In this document: in pieces, positions 1 through 5,286 of the stretch
Numbering within the stretch: the first letter of the stretch is position 1
How the letters are laid out: each line of letters starts with the position of its first letter
Source: Alphaproteobacteria bacterium
GTDB taxonomy: Bacteria; Pseudomonadota; Alphaproteobacteria; Micavibrionales; UBA2020
NCBI GenBank assembly: GCA_018971405.1
Contig: JAGXAX010000107.1
Span: forward strand, 1-5,589
Direction: 5' to 3'
DNA: 5,589 nt
Notes under the pieces: generated by a model
The model's database searches: none
Seen by the model: the letters and a program-made list of their open reading frames with translations, nothing else
Told to the model about the DNA's origin: nothing
Program-made: the position numbers and the translations under genes

Positions 1-368
1 TCCCAGTAGAAGGCGAGATGGCCGACCTTGCGCGCGCGCAGGAACGCCATGATGGCCTTTTGCGAGGTCGTATCGGTCGAGATCGCGACGACGCTGAATT
101 TGTCTTCCGGCATCATCGCCTGAAGCCGGTCAAGCGACGGCAGCTCGGCGACGCAGGCCGGACACCACGTCGCCCAGACGTTCACCAGCACGACCTTGCC
201 TTTGAAATCGGCCAGCGTCACCTTATGACCAAGCTTGTCGTAAAACGTGACGGCGGGCAGCGGCGGCAGGGACGGGCCGTTTATCGCCCGCCATATCCTG
301 ACCGCGCCATAAGACGCGAAAACCGCGGCCACGAAGGCAAAAAACAAAAATTGACGCTTTACCGGCAT
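1..368 (-). CDS. TlpA/ResA-family thiol:disulfide protein, 3' part beyond window
   Basis: Periplasmic membrane-anchored thioredoxin-fold protein, probably a reductant for cysteine pairs in exported proteins (for TlpA/ResA relatives, cytochrome c or copper-centre assembly). The visible part is 122 codons from ATG at 368. Residues 6-23 form an uncleaved-looking hydrophobic anchor after a basic start (MPVKRQ). A thioredoxin fold follows: 'TFYDKLGHKVTLADFKGKVV' (about 41-60), the strand LVNVW, then the redox motif WCPAC with C69 and C72, and 'VVAISTDT' near 93-100. The C-terminal cis-proline region lies outside the window. The start is supported by GGAGAGG six bases upstream (375-381) and by a promoter ahead of it. 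It is divergent from the lptM-lysA unit. The fold and motif are clear; the exact subfamily (TlpA, ResA, CcmG-like) cannot be decided from the fragment. Confidence 0.9.
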   Translation of the reverse strand, partial: MPVKRQFLFFAFVAAVFASYGAVRIWRAINGPSLPPLPAVTFYDKLGHKVTLADFKGKVVLVNVWATWCPACVAELPSLDRLQAMMPEDKFSVVAISTDTTSQKAIMAFLRARKVGHLAFYW

Positions 369-374
369 GAAAAG

Positions 375-381
375 CCTCTCC
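375..381 (-). promoter_or_regulatory. Ribosome binding site of the tlpA-like gene
   Basis: On the minus strand this reads GGAGAGG, six bases before the ATG at 368. It is a strong Shine-Dalgarno match and fixes the start. The longer minus-strand open frame through this region (432 to 223) is in a different frame and has no family features. Confidence 0.7.
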
Positions 382-394
382 ACAATGAGCATGC

Positions 395-423
395 AGTATA
401 GGGGGAACGCGTGCGATTGACAA
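395..423 (-). promoter_or_regulatory. Probable sigma70-type promoter for the tlpA-like gene
   Basis: Read on the minus strand: -35 TTGTCA (423-418), a 17-base spacer, and -10 TATACT (400-395). Each box matches the consensus at five of six positions and the spacing is optimal. Transcription would start near 388, giving a leader of about 20 bases with the GGAGAGG ribosome site inside it. The promoter covers the start codon and first four codons of the divergent lptM-like gene. The boxes are seen directly; promoter activity is inferred. Confidence 0.6.
400..405 (+). promoter_or_regulatory. Ribosome binding site of the lptM-like gene
   Basis: AGGGGG lies five bases before the GTG at 411. It supports this GTG as start, as does the signal peptide that begins directly at it. 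No convincing plus-strand promoter is visible in the 42-base gap. The best weak candidate is TTTACC (358-363), 17 bases, CACAAT (381-386), which would lie partly inside the tlpA-like gene. Confidence 0.6.
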
Positions 424-602
424 ACCTGACATTTTGCCTTGCCCTGACGGGCGCGCTTTCGCTGCTCGGCGGCTGCGGCATCAAGCCCTCGCGCCTTTCC
501 CCGCCGCCGGGCGCGCAGAAGAGCGACTACCCGCGCGTCTACCCCGACCCCGCGACCGATCCGAAACCCGCTCCCCAGCCAGAAAGCCCGCAACAGCCAT
601 GA
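411..602 (+). CDS. lptM: Small LptM-like (YifL-type) outer-membrane lipoprotein
   Basis: A 63-residue lipoprotein starting at GTG. It has a short N-region (MRLTN), a hydrophobic stretch (about 6-19) and a lipobox LGGC with the acylated Cys at 22. The mature start CGIKPSRLSPPPG resembles the CG-[LI]-K...PP start of YifL/LptM and of the small lipoproteins coded next to lysA or dapF in many Proteobacteria. The rest is a short Pro-rich tail (PDPATDPKPAPQPESPQQP), probably disordered. In E. coli, LptM binds the LptD-LptE LPS translocon and helps LptD reach its native disulfides. Its TGA (600-602) overlaps the lysA ATG (599-601) in ATGA, so the two are translationally coupled. Lipoprotein status is sure; the LptM assignment rests on size, N-terminal pattern and gene context. 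Confidence 0.82.
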   Translation: MRLTNLTFCLALTGALSLLGGCGIKPSRLSPPPGAQKSDYPRVYPDPATDPKPAPQPESPQQP

Positions 603-1876
603 CAGCCACCAGCTATAAAAACGGCCTCCTGCAGATGGAGAACGTGCCGCTCCAGCGCATCGCGCAAAAGCACGGCACGCCGGTCTACTGCTATTCCACC
701 CGCCAGCTGGCGGACAACTTCCACGCCTACCAAACGGCCTTGAGCGACATCATGCCCGAAGACAAGTTCACGATCTGCTACGCCTGCAAGGCCAACAGCA
801 ACCAGGCGATCCTCCACCTGCTCGGCATGCTCGGCGCGGGCGCGGACGTGGTCTCCGGCGGGGAAATGTACCGCGCCTTCAAGGCCGGCGTCACGCACGA
901 CAAAATGGTCTTCTCCGGCGTCGGCAAGACGGCGGACGAAATCGTCAAGGCCGTCCGCAACGACATTTTGCAAATCAACGTCGAATCCGAACCGGAACTG
1001 AATCTCGTCTCCACCCTCGCGGCCAAGGAGAGCAGCGCGAAAGCCCACATCGCCCTGCGCGTCAACCCCGACGTGGACGCCAACACCCACGAGAAAATCA
1101 CCACCGGCCGCAGCGGGAACAAGTTCGGCATCGACATCAAGGCCGCGCCCGCGCTCTACCGCAGGGCGCGCGACATGGCCGGCCTCGCGCCCACCGGCGT
1201 CGCCGTCCACATCGGCTCGCAGTTGATGGACCTCGCGCCGTTCGCGGAGGCCTTCAAGCGCGTGGCGGAACTCGTCAATGAACTGCGCCAGCAGGGCAAC
1301 ATCATCACCACCGTCGACCTCGGCGGCGGCCTCGGCGTGCCTTACAGGGGCGAGACGCCGCCCGACATCAAAAAATACGCCGGACTGATCCGCGACATCA
1401 TCCTGCCGCTCAACGTCCACGTCATCCTCGAGCCGGGGCGCTCGATCGCCGCCGACGCCGGCGTGCTGCTCACCCGCGTGCGCTACATCAAGGAAAGCGG
1501 CGACAAGCGCTTCCTGATCGTCGACGCGGGCATGAACGACCTCGCCCGCCCCGCGCTCTACGACGCCTACCACGCCATCATGCCCTGCGGCGAGCCCGCG
1601 AAGGGCGCGGTCATGACGGCCTACGACGTCGTCGGCCCCGTCTGCGAGACGAGCGACACGTTCCGCACCGGCGCGGAACTGCCGCGCATCGACCCGGACG
1701 CGCTGCTCGCCATCATGACGGCGGGCGCCTACGGCGCCTCCATGGCCTCGAACTACAACACGCGCCCCCTGCCCGCCGAGGTCCTCGTCAGCGACGAGCA
1801 GTTCGACCTCATCCGTCCCGCGCAGAAGATAGAGGATATCGCCGCCGCCGACGTCATTCCCGACTGGCTGGCATGA
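599..1876 (+). CDS. lysA: Diaminopimelate decarboxylase
   Basis: A PLP-dependent fold-III decarboxylase in the cytosol, converting meso-2,6-diaminopimelate to L-lysine and CO2, the last lysine step. It has 425 residues, normal for LysA. In order: the PLP-binding lysine K64 in YACKANSNQAIL; HIGSQ at 204-208; the phosphate-binding glycine loop LGGGLG (241-246); EPGRSIAADAG (278-288); DAGMNDLARPALYDAYH (309-325); the active-site Cys motif CETSD (C349-D353), usually donated across the dimer; and GAYGASMASNYNTRP (376-390). All key residues are present. The ATG at 599 is chosen because it overlaps the lptM stop and gives a family-like N-terminus. An upstream in-frame extension to 434 is Arg/Pro-rich shadow of lptM. 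There is no clear Shine-Dalgarno, so translation probably depends on coupling. The TGA (1874-1876) overlaps the next ATG. Confidence 0.97.
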   Translation: MTATSYKNGLLQMENVPLQRIAQKHGTPVYCYSTRQLADNFHAYQTALSDIMPEDKFTICYACKANSNQAILHLLGMLGAGADVVSGGEMYRAFKAGVTHDKMVFSGVGKTADEIVKAVRNDILQINVESEPELNLVSTLAAKESSAKAHIALRVNPDVDANTHEKITTGRSGNKFGIDIKAAPALYRRARDMAGLAPTGVAVHIGSQLMDLAPFAEAFKRVAELVNELRQQGNIITTVDLGGGLGVPYRGETPPDIKKYAGLIRDIILPLNVHVILEPGRSIAADAGVLLTRVRYIKESGDKRFLIVDAGMNDLARPALYDAYHAIMPCGEPAKGAVMTAYDVVGPVCETSDTFRTGAELPRIDPDALLAIMTAGAYGASMASNYNTRPLPAEVLVSDEQFDLIRPAQKIEDIAAADVIPDWLA

Positions 1877-4239
1877 AGTACGCCTTCGCCTTCACCTGCG
1901 GCTTTTTCATCTTGCTGTGGGAAAGGCTGTGGAGCCGCTTCTGGCTTCCCGCCGCGGTGACGCTGTTCTACGCCGCGCTGGCGCTGTCCGGCGTGCCGCT
2001 GTCGCTTGACGCGCCCTGGCGCATGCTGCTGCTCGGCGGCTACGCCGCGGCGCTGGCGCTCGCGCTGCTGAAAGAGGACGACCCTTTCGTCTTCCCGACG
2101 CGGGCGGCGGTGGAACGGCGGCTGGAACGCGCGGGCGGCCTCGCGCACCGCCCGCTGCAGGCCTTGCGCGACAAACCCGCAACTCCGCTCGCGCCGGAAA
2201 CGGAAAGGCTCTGGCGCAGGCACGTCGCGAAAGCCGCGGCGGCCGTCGCGCTGCTGAAGCTTTTCCGGCCGCGGACGGACGTCGCCCGCCGCGACAAATG
2301 GCATTTGCGCCACGCCGCCCTCTTCCTCTTCGCGCTTGGGCTGGCCGTGGCGCGCGGCGACGCCGCTGCGCGCCTGCGGCAGTCCTTCACGCCCGATTTC
2401 GGCGCGCGCGCCATCCCGCAACCCCTCGCGCTCGACCTGTGGATCGAACCGCCCGCCTACACGCATCAGGCGAACATTTTCCTCTCCACGGCGGAGCGGG
2501 GGATAACCGTCCGAAACGCGCCCCTCCGCGTTCCTGCCGGAAGCATTTTGAAACTGCGCCTCTCCGGATTGCGCTTCGCGCCCCGCGTCACCTACGCGGG
2601 ACAAAAAATTCCGGCGGTTGAAGCCGCGCCGCGCGACTACGCGCTCGACAGGCCGCTCGAAAAAAGCGGCAAACTTGTGATCGGCAGCTTCTTCCGCACC
2701 CTCGGCGCGTGGCAGATCGCCACATTGCCCGACACGCCGCCGGTCGTGAGTATCGTCAAGGTCGAAACGACGCCCTTCGCAGCCGTCAAAATCACCTACA
2801 AGGCAAACGACGACCACGGCATCACGAAACTGACCGCCATCGTCGGCGCGGACGGGAAAGCCTACAGTTTCGTCATGCCGCCGCCGGCAAATACGGGTAA
2901 GCCGGGCGCGGACGCCGCCGCCGACACGGAAGACATGACCGCCAACCCCGCGGCGGGAGAGCGCGCGACGCTGTGGCTCGACGCGGAGGACGGCGCCGGT
3001 CACATCACGTCGAGCGCGCCCGCTTCCTTCGTCCTGCCCGAGAGGCATTTCACCAATCCGCTCGCGCAGCGCATCGTCCTCGACCGCAAGATCCTGATTC
3101 ATGAAAAAAGCGCGGGCGCGCGCGAAGCCGTCGTCAGGGACCTCGCGGAAATCGCCGACCGGCCGCAGGCCTACAAGGGCGATTTCACCGTTTTTCTGTC
3201 GCTCGCCAGCGCCGCGCACAGGCTGGCGTACGACCGGCGCGCCGGCACGCCGCCCTCGGTCATCGGCCTGTTGTGGAACCTCGCGCTGCGCCTCGAAGAC
3301 GGCGGACTGACCCGCGCGCGCGACGCGCTCGAAAGCGCCCTGCAGAAACTGCGGCAGGCGATCACGGACAAAACCGCCTCTAAAGCGCAATTGCAGGAGA
3401 TGCTCGGCGACGTCCGGCAGGCGATGCGGCAGTACCTGACGACGCTGGCGGGGGAACTGGCGCAAAAGCTCTCGCAAGGGCAGGGCGCGCCGCATCTCTC
3501 GCCGGAGCTGGCGGCGCGGCTGCTGCAGAACATCGACGTCAGCAGGCTCGTGGCGGAAATGCAGGCGCTGACGAACGCGGGTTCCGCCGAAGCGCTGCAA
3601 AAAATGGCCGCCATGCTGAAAAACACGCTCGACGGTTTCGACATCAACGCCTTCAGCCAAATTCAAAAGCAGCAGGCGCAGGCCATGGCCGCGCTGCAAA
3701 GCCTGCAGGACATCGTCCACCGCCAGCAGGAACTCTACGACCGGACAAACAAGGCGGCGCACGAAACGGCCTTGAGAAACGAGCGGCATGCGCAGGTCGC
3801 CATCCGCGACGCGCTCGGCAAATCGATGGCGCAGATGGCCGCCGCGGGCGTTCCCCTGCCCGGCACGCTCGCCGCCGCGCGTCAGGCCTTGAAAAAATCC
3901 GCCGCCGCTCTCGGCAGCGCCCGCCGCGCGGACGCACTCGCGCAGCAGCAGGCCGCGCTCGACGACTTGCGGCAGGGGCTCGACAACACCGTCAAAAAAA
4001 TCGCCCGCGCCCTGCAGGGTGCGCTCCTGCCTTTCGGCATGGCGGGCGGCGGCGGCTTCGGCGCCGGTTACGATCCGCTGGGGAGGCCTTATGGCGCAAC
4101 TGACGGCGTCAAAATCCCCGACAAAAGCCGTCAGCGGCGCGTACAGCAGATCATCGACGAATTGCAGCAGCGCGAGAGCGACCCCGGCCGCAGCGACATC
4201 GAGCGCAACTACATCAACCGGCTGCTTGACCAGTTTTGA
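1873..4239 (+). CDS. TIGR02302 / DUF4175 family membrane protein, function unknown
   Basis: A 788-residue protein of a family known mainly from Alphaproteobacteria, typically found beside lysA; no biochemical role is established that I know of. The N-terminus has the family-like WERLW (16-20), hydrophobic segments at about 24-45 and 49-67, an Arg-rich loop with FVFPTRAAVERRLE, and a third segment at about 146-161. After this come a probable periplasmic region with beta-rich stretches (185-390: LDLWIEPPAYT, GAWQIATLPDTPP, YKANDDHGITKL) and long Ala/Gln/Leu-rich helical or coiled-coil stretches (about 410-715), including LLWNLALRLEDGGLTRA. A Gly-rich hinge (725-732) precedes the conserved-looking C-terminal block YDPLGRP (733-739), VKIPDKSRQRR and IIDELQQR, ending ERNYINRLLDQF. 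The start overlaps the lysA stop (ATGA) with only a weak ribosome site, so coupling is likely. It is somewhat shorter than the 800-900 residues I expect for relatives. An envelope role is inferred from topology and neighbours. Confidence 0.9.
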   Translation: MKYAFAFTCGFFILLWERLWSRFWLPAAVTLFYAALALSGVPLSLDAPWRMLLLGGYAAALALALLKEDDPFVFPTRAAVERRLERAGGLAHRPLQALRDKPATPLAPETERLWRRHVAKAAAAVALLKLFRPRTDVARRDKWHLRHAALFLFALGLAVARGDAAARLRQSFTPDFGARAIPQPLALDLWIEPPAYTHQANIFLSTAERGITVRNAPLRVPAGSILKLRLSGLRFAPRVTYAGQKIPAVEAAPRDYALDRPLEKSGKLVIGSFFRTLGAWQIATLPDTPPVVSIVKVETTPFAAVKITYKANDDHGITKLTAIVGADGKAYSFVMPPPANTGKPGADAAADTEDMTANPAAGERATLWLDAEDGAGHITSSAPASFVLPERHFTNPLAQRIVLDRKILIHEKSAGAREAVVRDLAEIADRPQAYKGDFTVFLSLASAAHRLAYDRRAGTPPSVIGLLWNLALRLEDGGLTRARDALESALQKLRQAITDKTASKAQLQEMLGDVRQAMRQYLTTLAGELAQKLSQGQGAPHLSPELAARLLQNIDVSRLVAEMQALTNAGSAEALQKMAAMLKNTLDGFDINAFSQIQKQQAQAMAALQSLQDIVHRQQELYDRTNKAAHETALRNERHAQVAIRDALGKSMAQMAAAGVPLPGTLAAARQALKKSAAALGSARRADALAQQQAALDDLRQGLDNTVKKIARALQGALLPFGMAGGGGFGAGYDPLGRPYGATDGVKIPDKSRQRRVQQIIDELQQRESDPGRSDIERNYINRLLDQF

Positions 4240-4253
4240 TTTTCATATATTAT
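4226..4253 (+). promoter_or_regulatory. Probable sigma70-type promoter for the DHH gene
   Basis: TTGACC (4226-4231), a 16-base spacer and TATTAT (4248-4253), each box five of six to consensus, sit in the only markedly AT-rich stretch of the window. TATGAT (4251-4256) is an alternative -10 box with a longer, 19-base spacer. The -35 box lies in the last codons of the TIGR02302 gene. This suggests the DHH gene has its own promoter and is not simply the end of the lptM-lysA operon. The boxes are seen; activity is inferred. Confidence 0.55.
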
Positions 4254-4255
4254 GA
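4243..4255. repeat. 13-bp inverted repeat overlapping the -10 region
   Basis: TCATA-TAT-TATGA is a perfect inverted repeat with five-base arms around a three-base centre, lying over the putative -10 box. It could be an operator half-site pair or a chance product of the AT-rich stretch. The arms are too short and too AT-rich to act as a terminator for the preceding gene. Confidence 0.35.
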
Positions 4256-4277
4256 TAAATAAAACGATTCGCCACAG

Positions 4278-4283
4278 ATAGGG
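4278..4283 (+). promoter_or_regulatory. Ribosome binding site of the DHH gene
   Basis: ATAGGG, with core AGGG, lies seven bases before the GTG at 4291. An in-frame TAG at 4279-4281 sits just upstream, so this GTG is the first possible start of the frame, and the DHH motif I region begins about ten residues later as expected. Confidence 0.5.
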
Positions 4284-4290
4284 TTCCGCC

Positions 4291-4899
4291 GTGCAGAAAA
4301 CTCCTCCCGTCATCATCGTCTACCATGCGGACTGCATCGACGGCGCGGCGGCGGCGTGGATCATCGCGAAATCCCGCGGCGCCGAAAGCACGGCCGCCTT
4401 CATCCCCTACGACCATGCGGACGCCGCGGCCGGAGAAGGCGCCCTCCGCGCGGCGCTGGCATCCGGCGGCACGGTTTATTTCGCCGACATCACGCCGGAG
4501 AAAAATTTTCTCGACGGACTGCTCGCGGGCGGCCACGAGGTGCATGTCCTCGACCATCAGAAAAGCGCGGCGCAAACGCTCGACGGCCGCAAAGCCCCCG
4601 GCCTGCATGTCGTATTCGACCCCGCCGCGCCGTCCGCCGCGAAAATGATCTGGTCGTATTTTTTTCCCGCCGAAAATCCGCCCGCCGTCGTCGCGCTGAT
4701 CGACCTGATGGACGGCGCGGCGCAGGGGCTCAAAACGCCGGAAGACTTCGCCGCCGCCGCGCTGGTCGACGCGCAAAACATCCGGACGCCGGACGGCGCC
4801 CTCGCCGCCTTGCGCGGCCTCGCAAAACTTTCTTTCAACGACATGGCGGAAAAAGGCGCGCCGCTGGCCGCGGGGCAGGACGCGCACATCGACGCTTAG
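4291..4899 (+). CDS. DHH-domain fragment as translated up to the TAG
   Basis: This is what normal termination would produce: a 202-residue protein with the DHH metal-binding domain and the start of the linker (…GQDAHIDA), but without DHHA1, which normally closes over the active site and binds substrate. Such a fragment would probably be inactive or altered in specificity, and the Q90 replacement in the DHH signature points the same way. It is listed separately because this is the reading frame a standard gene caller would report. Confidence 0.6.
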   Translation: MQKTPPVIIVYHADCIDGAAAAWIIAKSRGAESTAAFIPYDHADAAAGEGALRAALASGGTVYFADITPEKNFLDGLLAGGHEVHVLDHQKSAAQTLDGRKAPGLHVVFDPAAPSAAKMIWSYFFPAENPPAVVALIDLMDGAAQGLKTPEDFAAAALVDAQNIRTPDGALAALRGLAKLSFNDMAEKGAPLAAGQDAHIDA

Positions 4900-5286
4900 T
4901 TCGAAAGGGCCGCCGTCGCGCGGCTGCAGATCCTGCCGGACAGCCCGCTCCTCGACGTGCCGATTGTCAACGGACGCCTGAAAGACTATGGACGCCGGAT
5001 TTCGGAGCGCCTTGTGGAACTGGGTGAAAAAAGCGGCGCGAACGTCGCCTTCATGTGGGCCTTGCAAAAAAACGGCGCGGTCAGCCTCAGCATCCGCACC
5101 AACGGCGTCCCCGACGCCAGCGCCGTCGCCGGACATCTCTGCAAAACGGCCGGCGCGACGGGCGGCGGGCACAAAGACGCCGCCGCCGTGCATTTCGCCT
5201 CGCTCGCCGATTTCATGAAGCACGTGAAAATCGCGCCGCCGCCGCAATCCCCGAAAATCAGGCCAGAACCGCCTTCACCCTCTTGA
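4900..5286 (+). other. In-frame DHHA1 remainder downstream of the TAG
   Basis: 128 codons in the same frame encode the rest of the linker and the DHHA1-like domain with GGGH (291-294 of the joined frame). The first possible internal start is GTG at 4957, which has no recognisable ribosome site and lies within the domain linker, so independent translation is doubtful. The last 13 or so residues (PPPQSPKIRPEPPSPS region) are Pro-rich and mostly lie where the frame overlaps the opposite-strand regulator gene. Confidence 0.6.

Larger units (their letters stand above)
4291..5286 (+). pseudogene. DHH/DHHA1 phosphoesterase, interrupted by in-frame TAG
   Basis: The whole frame is 331 codons, a plausible full length for small DHH-DHHA1 phosphoesterases (NrnB/oligoribonuclease-like, which cleave short oligonucleotides or cyclic dinucleotide products). 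The N-terminal DHH domain shows YHADCIDGAAAAW (motif I, D14 and D17), YFADIT (D66), the signature at 88-90 and IDLMDG (D138, D141). After the stop at codon 203 the same frame continues with ILPDSP, VPIVNGRL, LSIRTNG (R269) and GGGHKDAAAVHF (291-302), the DHHA1 substrate-binding motif. There is no frameshift and no further stop until TGA at 5284-5286. Two oddities stand out: codon 203 is TAG, and the signature reads DHQ (Q90) where DHH is expected. Possible explanations are a recent nonsense mutation, a sequencing error, or read-through. The family call is firm; substrate and functional state are open. Confidence 0.75.

Noticed and set aside
417..422. Perfect TTGACA on the plus strand as a -35 box
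   Set aside because: No -10-like sequence lies 15-19 bases downstream, and it is inside the lptM coding start. The same bases serve better as the minus-strand -35 box.
434..598. An N-terminal extension of lysA to an upstream ATG at 434
   Set aside because: The added 55 residues are Arg/Pro-rich translation of the lptM gene in another frame. The ATG at 599 fits LysA length and the ATGA coupling.
539..1573. A 344-codon minus-strand frame opposite lysA
   Set aside because: Asp/Val/Gly/Arg-rich shadow composition; lysA on the plus strand has every catalytic motif.
1753..3789. A 678-codon open frame on the minus strand, antisense to the TIGR02302 gene
   Set aside because: Its product is Arg/Gln/Gly-rich with no domain or signal features, and it lacks a ribosome site. 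Long antisense frames are expected opposite GC-rich genes. The plus-strand gene has clear family motifs.
3994..4000. A7 tract in the TIGR02302 gene as a possible slippage or phase-variation site
   Set aside because: The frame stays intact through it to the conserved C-terminus; it simply encodes Lys-Lys.
4908..4925. GGCCGC...GCGGCT stem-loop after the TAG as a recoding element
   Set aside because: Only six pairs including one G-U; stems like this arise often by chance in DNA this GC-rich. It is kept only as a note under the TAG finding.
5067..5073. Slippery heptamer A AAA AAC in phase with the DHH frame
   Set aside because: It matches a -1 frameshift site in form, but no stimulatory hairpin or useful alternative frame was found, and GGGHKDAAAVHF continues in the zero frame.
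4243..5247. A 334-codon minus-strand frame that spans the TAG without interruption, considered as the real gene here
   Set aside because: The composition is shadow-like and has no recognisable fold, whereas the plus strand shows DHH and DHHA1 motifs on both sides of the TAG.
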